A stretch of 6,892 bases of DNA, taken from the NCBI GenBank assembly GCA_021845325.1, contig JAKBRR010000090.1, forward strand, positions 1 to 6,892, read 5' to 3'. Of this stretch, positions 1 to 5,562 are shown in pieces. The notes beneath the pieces were generated by a model. That model saw nothing but the letters and a program-made list of their open reading frames with translations, did no database searches and had not been told where the DNA came from. Source of the DNA: Thermoplasmata archaeon (GTDB taxonomy: Archaea > Thermoplasmatota > Thermoplasmata > Thermoplasmatales > Thermoplasmataceae). The stretch's first letter is position 1. Every line of letters starts with the position of its first letter. The position numbers were made by a program, and so were the translations under genes.

Positions 1-1182
1 TTTTTTTATATAACAGTAAGTGAGGTATTCAGCATTGGGATCACGACATATGAAACATTTGGCGTTGGATCAATTTTAGACAAGTATGTTGCATCTGGCA
101 ATACTTTTCTCATAGGAGTTACGCTTGTTGTTCTCGGCATAGTTGTCTCTGTCATTGTTATCTCGTTAAAAGAAATAGCAAAAAGGGCCGTCGCAAAATA
201 TGCGCTTGATACGGATGTTCCCATAATCAGAAGAGGTAAGCCCAGATTCAGGCAATCGGCAACATTTTCAGCCATTGCATCAATAAATCCGCTGGGAAAA
301 CTGGCAACCTATAATCGAATAAACAGGAGGAAAAACGTTGACCTGGAAACTTTATATTACAAAGAAGGAAAAAAGAAAAACTATGCAATCGTTGGCGCCA
401 TTATTGGAATAGTTATTCTTGTCCTGTTAATCTATGAAACTATTAGGATAACAACATCAATATCCATGGGTGAATGGGGTTACCTCTTGGGTAAAACTCC
501 ATATCTTCTGGTTAATCTTCTCTACGACTATATTAGAGTCGCAGTTATAACCCTGGTTTCTACAGCTTTTGCAATATTTTTTGGTTATTATATGGCCACC
601 CACAGGAAGGTAGAATCTGCGGCCATCCCTTTAATACAGGGCTTCAGTGCATATCCAGTTCCAACATATTTTCCTTTTCTCTTCTTCGCGGTATATCCCT
701 TCATTGCTTCTTCTTTTGGCAGTTTGACAGATGAATTTTTTGTTCTCGGTTTGGGCTTTATAAGTACATTTTACTATGTATTTTACAGTTTCTGGATGGG
801 AATAAAAGCCATGCCGGTGGAGTATGAGGAACTGATGAAAAATCTCAATCTTGGCTATTTTAAAAGGTTAAGATACATTGTACTTCCATCCACTTTTCCT
901 TACCTTGTAACAGGGATATCGTCTACTATTAACAGTGCATGGGGTGGATTAATGATTGGCGAGTACTGGCCTGATATAGCAGGAGGGAAAACACTGACAG
1001 TTCAGTTTGGCCTTATGAAGGTCATTGATCAGGCAACAGCAAACGGGAATATCGCCCTTGCAGCATGGGGCTCCTTTATATTCGCAATAATAGTGGCAAT
1101 TTACTCGATCCTGTTCACACGTAAAATGATGGATCTTGCAAGAAAGAAATATGTGGCAGAAGAAGGGATATACTCAGCCTAA
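1..1182 (+). CDS. Duplicated permease of an anion-type ABC importer (5' end missing)
   Basis: This is the membrane subunit of an ABC importer of the nitrate/sulfonate/taurine type, most like the archaeal 'duplicated permease' group (COG4986). The frame is open from base 1 to a TAA at 1180-1182, so the 5' end lies outside and 393 residues are visible. The fragment holds the end of one permease domain (residues 1-56, last helix about 35-56), a basic cytoplasmic linker (57-127), a helix (about 128-148), and a complete second domain. The second domain carries the EAA-loop that contacts the ATPase: EYEEL at 274-278, Gly285 and IVLP at 293-296. Residues 8-70 and 321-388 resemble each other, which supports an internal duplication. 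ATG466 is an internal Met, not the start. No ATPase or binding protein is visible, so the substrate is unknown; they could lie upstream. The family assignment is firm, the anion specificity is not. Confidence 0.88.
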   Translation, partial: FFYITVSEVFSIGITTYETFGVGSILDKYVASGNTFLIGVTLVVLGIVVSVIVISLKEIAKRAVAKYALDTDVPIIRRGKPRFRQSATFSAIASINPLGKLATYNRINRRKNVDLETLYYKEGKKKNYAIVGAIIGIVILVLLIYETIRITTSISMGEWGYLLGKTPYLLVNLLYDYIRVAVITLVSTAFAIFFGYYMATHRKVESAAIPLIQGFSAYPVPTYFPFLFFAVYPFIASSFGSLTDEFFVLGLGFISTFYYVFYSFWMGIKAMPVEYEELMKNLNLGYFKRLRYIVLPSTFPYLVTGISSTINSAWGGLMIGEYWPDIAGGKTLTVQFGLMKVIDQATANGNIALAAWGSFIFAIIVAIYSILFTRKMMDLARKKYVAEEGIYSA

Positions 1183-1196
1183 AAAATTTTCTTTTT
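1181..1196. terminator. Bidirectional T-tract terminator between convergent genes
   Basis: The sequence reads A6-T4-C-T5, beginning inside the TAA stop of the permease gene. It gives a T-rich tract (T4-C-T5) on the plus strand just after the permease, and a T6 tract on the minus strand about 40 bases after the stop of the opposing gene. Archaeal RNA polymerase stops at oligo-T tracts without needing a hairpin, so one short segment could serve both genes. The base pattern is seen; the function is inferred. Confidence 0.5.
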
Positions 1197-1224
1197 CGAA
1201 AATATGAAGAACTGCACCATTTAA

Positions 1225-1710
1225 TCATGAGGCAGCTACGAAACCATCCTCTGTTTTTCTGATCAATCCTGAATAGACGCCCCACTCTATGAGTGTTACC
1301 TCGAGGTTATGATATCCTGAGGGACTGTTATACTTCTGAATGCCATTTTTTTCAAGTTCCTCCTTAATCTCCTCAAGTTGAAATTCCTTCATTTTGAGGG
1401 CGGTTGCGAATGGCTCAAAATCCTTTACTACGGATTTTAGCATCTCCTTCCGGACCTTTGGTCCAGACCCAATAAATTTCTTTCCACTTTCCGTTATCCA
1501 GATATCCCCTTGATCTGTTCCGATAAATGATAATGAACTTGCAGTGTAAACGATAGGCATGAGGTCATCCAGATCAACCTCCATTTCCTTCTCTAGCTCG
1601 AAAAGATCTGTTTTACTTTTGAACACATAGTTCAGCATATATAGTAATCCTACCAAGTCAGCTATTCTCGAATCTGGTTCAATAATTTCCATGTTTTCAG
1701 TTCTATTCAT
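1225..1710 (-). CDS. Stand-alone AAA-associated C-terminal domain protein (ABC ATPase accessory domain)
   Basis: This 161-residue soluble protein matches the AAA-associated C-terminal domain (PF09821/COG4754 type), which usually follows the ATPase domain of nitrate/sulfonate/bicarbonate-type ABC importers. The pattern is recognisable: ADLVGLLYML (17-26), an acidic 'DLFELEKEMEVDLDDLMP' segment (35-52), then a winged-helix-like turn with GDIWITESGKKF (68-79), a KEMLKSVV segment (88-95), and a final Leu/Ile-rich helical part. No Walker motifs are present, so it cannot hydrolyse ATP itself. It faces the duplicated permease gene, a member of the same transporter class, and may regulate or complete that importer's ATPase; this is inference. 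The start is uncertain. ATG1710 is the longest choice, but the TATA-like box at 1717-1725 predicts transcription starting near 1695, favouring Met7 (ATG at 1692) as a nearly leaderless start. No SD is visible for either. Confidence 0.75.
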   Translation of the reverse strand: MNRTENMEIIEPDSRIADLVGLLYMLNYVFKSKTDLFELEKEMEVDLDDLMPIVYTASSLSFIGTDQGDIWITESGKKFIGSGPKVRKEMLKSVVKDFEPFATALKMKEFQLEEIKEELEKNGIQKYNSPSGYHNLEVTLIEWGVYSGLIRKTEDGFVAAS

Positions 1711-1716
1711 TTTAGA

Positions 1717-1725
1717 TATTTAAAA
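1717..1725 (-). promoter_or_regulatory. TATA-like box of the AAA-associated gene
   Basis: On the minus strand the sequence is TTTTAAATA, a good archaeal TATA-like box. A start of transcription about 26 bases downstream would fall near 1695, just ahead of the second in-frame ATG at 1692 and past the first ATG at 1710. This suggests a nearly leaderless message. It is inferred from spacing only. Confidence 0.45.
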
Positions 1726-1771
1726 TATGCGCGTTATTTCCATTTAACAGGTCAAAAATATATGCAGTGGG

Positions 1772-1792
1772 TATCTAGTGAATAGATATTCA
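1772..1792. repeat. Overlapping short inverted repeats between two minus-strand genes
   Basis: Two dyads overlap. TATCTA (1772-1777) pairs with TAGATA (1783-1788) across a 5-base loop, and TGAATA (1779-1784) mirrors TATTCA (1787-1792) around a 2-base centre. They sit 23-43 bases beyond the MFS stop and 62-82 bases before the longest start of the AAA-associated gene. They could be a 3' hairpin of the MFS message or an operator for the next gene. The arms are AT-rich, so chance is possible. Confidence 0.3.
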
Positions 1793-1814
1793 TGGAACAG
1801 ATCTTAAGGGTCAG

Positions 1815-2984
1815 TTAAGAGTGAAAGACAATGGAATTCTTTGCGTATTTCGCCTTAATTAAAGCCAGTGAAATTATTGGAGCAATGGCCATATACGCAA
1901 ATGCGTAAAGCTCATTCTGAATGTCTGCAATAGCTCCGAACATTGCAGGTATTATAATAAACAAAACATTATTATAAGACATAAAATATGAATTTGCTGC
2001 ATTAAGACTTTCCCTTGGTACACCACGACTGAGCATTATGGTGGAAATCGGGAAAATTCCTCCGTGTGGTATTCCTAATACGGCTATTACAAAAAGAACG
2101 GCATATACATTATGGAAAACGGTGAGAACTGGTATTAGAACAACACAAATTATAGTGAGATAAATTAGAAAGAAAAGCGGTTTCTTTATAGCTCTTAGTG
2201 GGCGAATGAACAGATAAATCCTGGTAACAAATGATGTGAGGAAAAATAGTATATACACAGAAAATGAAAAAACAAGAGAGACATGGAATTGTGTTCTCAG
2301 GTAGATCGCCATAAATACAGTAAAAGCAGCGAAAGGAACATTATAAGCAGTGATGGCAAGTATGGATGTTAAGAAGCCTGGATTTTTACCTATACCTGAA
2401 ATTCCCTTAGTTTCGTTCTTTTCTTTGAATTTAACAAGAAAAGACAATGCTGAGACCACGATCATAAACGGAAGAAATTCCAGAATGATCAAGTTGTAAG
2501 GGAGAAAAGACAGCGTTTCAGTCTCAATTGTTGGTCCTATTACCAATCCTAAACTTAAAGAGATTGAATAGCCTGCCAAAAAACGTTCTCTGGTGACACC
2601 TTCTGAAACCATAGAGATCGAGGTTATGAGATTTGTAAATAGAAAACCGGTGAAAAATCCAAACAAACCTATTGAAAGCCAGAAAAGAGGTATTGTTCCT
2701 AATAAGAGCAAAACTTCACTAAGCGTTGCCAGAATGGAGGCACTCACAAAGACATTTTTTCTCATTTTTGAGTCAAGTCTTGGATTTATAAGGGCTGTTG
2801 AAACAAGGGTTGCTGCATAAATCAGGGTACCGGTGAGACCCACTTCAAAGCTATTCATACCGTAGGAGTATTTTGCTATTAATGGCGCAGTGGTAGAAAT
2901 CATGTTATTGGTAATTCTCGTTGCAAAGGCCATTGCACTTATCATCAAAACATATAAGGCAATTTTTTTTGCAGGTGAGGTCAT
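1815..2984 (-). CDS. Major facilitator superfamily (MFS) transporter
   Basis: A 389-residue integral membrane protein with about 12 hydrophobic helices, the usual size for an MFS permease; it moves a small molecule across the cytoplasmic membrane using an ion gradient or by facilitated diffusion. Two MFS signatures are visible: a motif A-like loop between helices 2 and 3 (NPRLDSKMRK, 67-76) and a motif C-like stretch in helix 5 (GYSISLSLGLVIGP, 138-151), the latter more frequent in exporters/antiporters. A basic central loop (about 185-200) separates the two six-helix halves. The substrate cannot be read from the sequence; a drug or metabolite exporter is a plausible inference. The ATG overlaps the TGA of the upstream gene (ATGA, 2981-2984), and a GGAG SD sits 6 bases before it, so the start is secure and translation is probably coupled to the small membrane-anchored protein. 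Confidence 0.85.
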   Translation of the reverse strand: MTSPAKKIALYVLMISAMAFATRITNNMISTTAPLIAKYSYGMNSFEVGLTGTLIYAATLVSTALINPRLDSKMRKNVFVSASILATLSEVLLLLGTIPLFWLSIGLFGFFTGFLFTNLITSISMVSEGVTRERFLAGYSISLSLGLVIGPTIETETLSFLPYNLIILEFLPFMIVVSALSFLVKFKEKNETKGISGIGKNPGFLTSILAITAYNVPFAAFTVFMAIYLRTQFHVSLVFSFSVYILFFLTSFVTRIYLFIRPLRAIKKPLFFLIYLTIICVVLIPVLTVFHNVYAVLFVIAVLGIPHGGIFPISTIMLSRGVPRESLNAANSYFMSYNNVLFIIIPAMFGAIADIQNELYAFAYMAIAPIISLALIKAKYAKNSIVFHS

Positions 2985-3349
2985 CTTTTTCTCCTTAATA
3001 ACGCAAGGACTGTTCCAACACCTAAAGTAACTGCACCGATTGCAAATCCATATTTGGGGCTGTCTATAAGCAGATGTTTTATTGGATTTTTTCTTGGATC
3101 AAACTGATCAACATGCATTTCATAGTGATCGTCAAATTCAACAACGTGAATGCCTCTATCTGAACCTCCAACTGTCGCTCTCCAGTCAGCGATTTGCCCT
3201 TTCAATTCACCTATAGATTTTCTGAATATCCCAGTCGTTTCTGGTCCGGGTATCTGATGCCCATTAGATATTTTTGGAACATTCATCTTACCACGTATTA
3301 GAAGTTCGGCGATCATGGTGTTCCAGAATTCATCACCGGATTCAGGCAT
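2981..3349 (-). CDS. Small hypothetical protein with C-terminal membrane anchor
   Basis: I do not recognise a named family. From the preferred ATG the protein has 122 residues. The soluble part contains an IADWRATVGG segment (53-62), then an acidic, His-bearing stretch (HVVEFDDHYEMHVDQFDP, 68-85). One Gly/Val-rich hydrophobic helix (about 100-118) and a terminal RRKR follow. There is no N-terminal signal, so a tail-anchored or C-terminal-helix membrane protein is the natural reading; orientation is uncertain. His68, Asp73, Asp74, His75, His79 and Asp81 could bind a metal, but that is speculation. Start: the frame extends to a GTG at 3391, but GGAG at 3357-3360 lies 7 bases before ATG3349 (and 4 before ATG3352), favouring these. 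It overlaps the MFS gene by four bases and leads that operon, so it may act with the transporter. A similar acidic segment may exist in other euryarchaeal proteins; this is from memory and unverified. Confidence 0.72.
   Translation of the reverse strand: MPESGDEFWNTMIAELLIRGKMNVPKISNGHQIPGPETTGIFRKSIGELKGQIADWRATVGGSDRGIHVVEFDDHYEMHVDQFDPRKNPIKHLLIDSPKYGFAIGAVTLGVGTVLALLRRKR
2991..2994 (-). promoter_or_regulatory. SD site of the MFS gene inside the upstream gene's final codons
   Basis: The minus strand reads AAGGAGAAAAAGATGA. GGAG lies 6 bases ahead of the MFS ATG and is formed by the AGG-AGA codons of the preceding protein's C-terminal Arg-Arg-Lys-Arg. The final ATGA is start and stop at once. 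This fixes the MFS start and implies translational coupling. Confidence 0.75.
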
Positions 3350-3356
3350 CATAATT

Positions 3357-3360
3357 CTCC
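3357..3360 (-). promoter_or_regulatory. SD site deciding the start of the small anchored protein
   Basis: The minus strand reads TTGGAGAATTATGATG. GGAG stands 7 bases from the second ATG (3349) and 4 bases from the first (3352). The 7-base gap is the more usual. It argues against the upstream GTG at 3391, which has no SD. Confidence 0.55.
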
Positions 3361-3374
3361 AATTACATTGAGAT

Positions 3375-3385
3375 ATTTTAACAAT
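3375..3385 (-). promoter_or_regulatory. 11-bp promoter element (minus-strand copy), TATA-like
   Basis: The minus strand reads ATTGTTAAAAT, followed by ATC. The same 11 bases occur on the plus strand at 3490-3500. The TTAAAAT part could be the TATA box of the small-protein/MFS operon; a start about 26 bases on would fall almost at ATG3352/3349, which would make the message leaderless and leave the SD outside it. A second AT-rich candidate (minus strand TATTATTT, 3397-3404) would give a leader containing the SD. Confidence 0.35.
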
Positions 3386-3455
3386 TGTCACTCAAAAAAT
3401 AATACTCAGTGAAACCTTGAATTCATGCTTCCATTCTTACCAGTGATGCGAAAAA

Positions 3456-3474
3456 GTTAAAGCTGCTGATTAAC
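3456..3474. repeat. Inverted repeat GTTAA-N9-TTAAC in the divergent promoter region
   Basis: GTTAA at 3456-3460 is mirrored by TTAAC at 3470-3474 around nine bases. It lies roughly 40 bases upstream of the epimerase gene's TATA-like box and over 100 bases upstream of the small-protein start. The spacing suits a dimeric regulator, but the arms are only five bases and AT-rich. Confidence 0.25.
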
Positions 3475-3489
3475 AGGCAACATTGAAGC

Positions 3490-3500
3490 ATTGTTAAAAT
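3490..3500 (+). promoter_or_regulatory. 11-bp promoter element (plus-strand copy)
   Basis: ATTGTTAAAAT here is identical to the minus-strand element at 3375-3385, so the two form an inverted pair in the region between divergently transcribed genes. This copy sits just upstream of the TATA-like box at 3514-3522. A shared regulator site or a duplicated core promoter are both possible. Confidence 0.3.
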
Positions 3501-3513
3501 TATTCTCACAACG

Positions 3514-3522
3514 TTAAATATA
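3514..3522 (+). promoter_or_regulatory. TATA-like box of the epimerase-like gene
   Basis: TTAAATATA, centred near 3518, predicts transcription starting near 3544. That lies after the first in-frame ATG (3527) and about 7 bases before the second (3551), supporting a very short leader and the shorter protein. No SD precedes ATG3551. Confidence 0.5.
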
Positions 3523-3550
3523 GGCTATGTTAATATATACCAGAATTAAA

Positions 3551-4468
3551 ATGTCTGGAAAAATAGTTGTAAGTGGTGGCACAGGTTTAATAGGCTCAAC
3601 CCTGATTAAAGAGCTCACTGCAATGAAGTATGACGTAGTCATAGTAACAAGAAATCCCGAAAAAGCTAAGACTTCATTTCCTGAAATATCAGATTTAGTA
3701 AAATGGGAACCTCAAAATCCAGAAGATCTGGCTAATTATATTGAAGACTCAAAAGCGGTGATTAACCTTTCGGGAGCACCGGTATTCGCCAAATGGAAAG
3801 GGAATTATTCTATTCAGGTTAAGGACAGCAGGGTACTTGGTACGAGATACATAGTTGAATCAATCAAGAAGACAAAAAATAAACCGGGATGCTTAATTAA
3901 CGGCTCTGCTACTGGAATTTATGGTTATGGGAAATCATTCAGCGGGGTTAACGACGAAAGCGGTAAACCCTCAGGTGATTTCTGGGGTTCTCTGGTTCAT
4001 GATTGGGAAAATGAGGCTATTTTAGCTGAGAATGAAGGCGTTAGAACGGTTTTATTGAGAACCTCACTGGTTCTGGAAAAGGATAAAGGAGCGCTGGAAG
4101 CACTTGTTCCCTATTTTATGAAGGGTCTTGGAGGTTATGTAATGCCAGGGAAACAGATATTTTCATGGATTCATATTAAGGACGAAATAGGTGTCATAGT
4201 CAAAGCTATTGAAAATACTTCATTTCATGGTCCAGTGAATTTAGTTGCAGGGAATGAAACATCCAAGGAATTCTCGAGAAAACTCGGAAAGGTTCTTCAT
4301 AAGCGATCTGGGCTACCCATACCACAGTTCGTTATAAAGCGAATGTTCGGAACGGCTTCCGATCTTGTGACAGGGGGCTCTTACGTTGAAAGCATGAGGA
4401 TGAATGAACTGGGGTATAAACCAGTATTCAAAGATTTTGAATCTGCCATTTCGGATCTTTACAGATAA
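3551..4468 (+). CDS. NAD(P)-dependent epimerase-like protein, TIGR01777 family (SDR superfamily)
   Basis: A 305-residue soluble protein of the extended short-chain dehydrogenase/reductase superfamily, TIGR01777 group (bacterial YfcH-like, SDR39U1-like). It should bind NAD(P); the substrate is not established for most members. The Rossmann nucleotide loop GGTGLIG (9-15, GxxGxxG) follows the first strand immediately after the start. Further family marks are INLSGAP, the KDSRVLGTRYIVESI helix, the NGSATGIYGYGK segment holding the likely active-site Tyr, and GLGGYVMPGKQIFSWIHIKD before the C-terminal part. The last ~60 residues (KEFSRKLGKVLH to the end) match the DUF1731 domain typical of this family. 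The length is normal and no defect is seen. The longer start at ATG3527 adds eight residues (MLIYTRIK) that the promoter position and the fold argue against. Its 3' end faces the kinase gene only 30 bases away; no functional tie between them is evident. Confidence 0.88.
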   Translation: MSGKIVVSGGTGLIGSTLIKELTAMKYDVVIVTRNPEKAKTSFPEISDLVKWEPQNPEDLANYIEDSKAVINLSGAPVFAKWKGNYSIQVKDSRVLGTRYIVESIKKTKNKPGCLINGSATGIYGYGKSFSGVNDESGKPSGDFWGSLVHDWENEAILAENEGVRTVLLRTSLVLEKDKGALEALVPYFMKGLGGYVMPGKQIFSWIHIKDEIGVIVKAIENTSFHGPVNLVAGNETSKEFSRKLGKVLHKRSGLPIPQFVIKRMFGTASDLVTGGSYVESMRMNELGYKPVFKDFESAISDLYR

Positions 4469-4498
4469 AGATGAGCACAAATTGCATTATAAAGCAGA

Positions 4499-5428
4499 TC
4501 ATCTAACATGAAGGATCTGGTTTCTGCCGGATTCGAGGAGTTCAATTTTTATATATTTTTTTTCAAATCTAATCTTTTTCTTCATATGCCGGGAGAAATA
4601 AACAGTAATAAACGGGACAAATCTTGAAAGGTTCACTATTTTCTCCCTGAAATCAGGGGACGTATTAGATGCATAGGCTGCTAACATGGAATCAAGGAAT
4701 TCCTCTCCAAACTCGTAAGTGAGACCTGCAAAATCATATATTGGATTTCTGAAAGAAAAATCACCCCAGTCTATAATTCCGCTAATTTTACCCTCAATTT
4801 CATTATACAATATATTGTTAGACATAAAATCACCATGGCATGGCACAATTTTCGTGCCCATTTGTTTTAAACTGCCCATCGATGTCCGCATTATTTCAAT
4901 ATACGAGGAAACGTTTGTCTTATTTCTCATTTCCTCGAAGTATTCTAACACTGAATTCAATAATTCAAGATCAGTTTCATTTCTTTCGTTATTCACATCT
5001 GATATTCTTGATCTGAGGATTTGGGTCAATTCATCAGGAATATTGTGAAGTTTTTGGAGAAATAAACCAAGAGATTTTGAAGTTTTGATTTTGTTTTCAC
5101 CAATGATATGAATATTTTGTAGTTCAATGCCAGGTAACATTTCATAGATGACAATTATAATTTTATTTCCATCTATTGATTCAATTTCGGCAAGATTCAT
5201 ATCAGGTATGGGTAAAGGTAATTCTTTTCGGAGAAGGTCAGTTACAATCTTTTCCTTAATTATGGAATGTTGTACAGTGATATTTCGCGGCACCTTTACC
5301 GCAACTTTTCCATCCAGTATGAAGAACCTGGAGTCCCATCCACCTTTTTTTTCAGTGATGATTTTTATATTTTTATCGCCAAATGGCAAATCACGTAACT
5401 GGGTTACATCGAATTCATATGAACTCAT
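4499..5428 (-). CDS. Aminoglycoside phosphotransferase (APH)-fold small-molecule kinase
   Basis: A 309-residue cytoplasmic kinase of the APH/choline kinase fold (PF01636), which transfers phosphate from ATP to a hydroxyl of a small molecule. The N-lobe has GGWDSRFFILDG (29-40) and AVKVPR with the ATP-anchoring Lys45. The catalytic loop is CHGDFMSNN (197-205), with Asp200 as base and Asn205 as metal ligand. The metal-binding IIDWGD (218-223) stands in place of the DFG motif, followed by NPIYDFAGL. All key residues are present, so it should be active. The N-lobe resembles the APH(2'')/macrolide-kinase branch, but an antibiotic substrate should not be assumed; sugars, amino alcohols and toxins are alternatives. 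The ATG is supported by AGAGGT, with 6-7 bases to the start. It lies 134 bases downstream of an ABC exporter on the same strand, suggesting a possible detoxification pair. The C-terminus (280-299) is Lys-rich. Confidence 0.82.
   Translation of the reverse strand: MSSYEFDVTQLRDLPFGDKNIKIITEKKGGWDSRFFILDGKVAVKVPRNITVQHSIIKEKIVTDLLRKELPLPIPDMNLAEIESIDGNKIIIVIYEMLPGIELQNIHIIGENKIKTSKSLGLFLQKLHNIPDELTQILRSRISDVNNERNETDLELLNSVLEYFEEMRNKTNVSSYIEIMRTSMGSLKQMGTKIVPCHGDFMSNNILYNEIEGKISGIIDWGDFSFRNPIYDFAGLTYEFGEEFLDSMLAAYASNTSPDFREKIVNLSRFVPFITVYFSRHMKKKIRFEKKYIKIELLESGRNQILHVR
4546..4563 (+). terminator. Possible T-tract terminator of the epimerase-like gene, inside the kinase gene
   Basis: A plus-strand T-rich run (T5, then ATATA, then T8) begins about 78 bases after the epimerase stop, and the 30-base spacer between the two convergent genes holds no T-tract. 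The run lies antisense to the Lys/Ile-rich C-terminal codons of the kinase, so it could equally be a by-product of coding. If used, the two transcripts overlap in antisense. Confidence 0.3.
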
Positions 5429-5434
5429 TAACTG

Positions 5435-5440
5435 ACCTCT
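5435..5440 (-). promoter_or_regulatory. SD site of the kinase gene
   Basis: The minus strand reads AGAGGT followed by CAGTTA and ATG. GAGGT pairs well with the archaeal 16S rRNA tail and lies 6 bases from the ATG at 5428, which confirms that start and implies a message with a leader. Confidence 0.6.
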
Positions 5441-5490
5441 AAAATATTATAAAAGATGAGCAATGCCAATCAAAGGTATGATAGGTCAGG

Positions 5491-5498
5491 AATATAAA
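5491..5498 (-). promoter_or_regulatory. TATA-like box of the kinase gene
   Basis: The minus strand reads TTTATATT. A start about 26 bases on, near 5469, would give a leader of about 40 bases containing the SD. It suggests the kinase can be transcribed independently of the ABC exporter upstream. A closer AT-rich run at 5441-5454 would place the start at the ATG and exclude the SD, so it is less likely. Confidence 0.4.
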
Positions 5499-5562
5499 TG
5501 ATTTGATGGTTGAAAAATAATGTTATATGTAACCTTTTTGACATTGAGAATATTTCCGGAAT

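Noticed and set aside
6..275. Minus-strand 89-residue open frame
   Set aside because: It lies antisense to the permease coding region, resembles no family and has no SD; it is a shadow frame.
466..1182. A complete 238-residue permease starting at ATG466
   Set aside because: The same frame is open back to base 1 and encodes the end of a homologous permease domain, a linker and a helix. ATG466 is an internal Met of a larger truncated gene.
2593..2820. Plus-strand open frame inside the MFS gene
   Set aside because: It is antisense to clear membrane helices, with no SD or family match.
2981..3100. Archaeosortase-type C-terminal sorting signal (helix plus basic tail) in the small protein
   Set aside because: The helix plus RRKR tail fits the general shape, but there is no N-terminal signal peptide and no PGF-like motif before the helix; a plain membrane anchor is simpler.
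3425..3491. ATGCTTC/GAAGCAT inverted pair (3425-3431 and 3485-3491)
   Set aside because: Seven-base arms 53 bases apart with no extension are within chance expectation for this region.
4499..5428. Calling the kinase an antibiotic resistance gene
   Set aside because: The APH fold covers many metabolic kinases, and nothing in the sequence identifies an antibiotic substrate.
4719..5435. Plus-strand open frames over the kinase gene (4719-5048, 5148-5435)
   Set aside because: They are antisense to a kinase with intact catalytic motifs and show no recognisable protein.
5554..5561. TTCCGGAA palindrome just after the ABC exporter stop
   Set aside because: Eight perfect bases without flanking symmetry or a following T-tract are likely by chance; there is not enough to call a terminator or operator.
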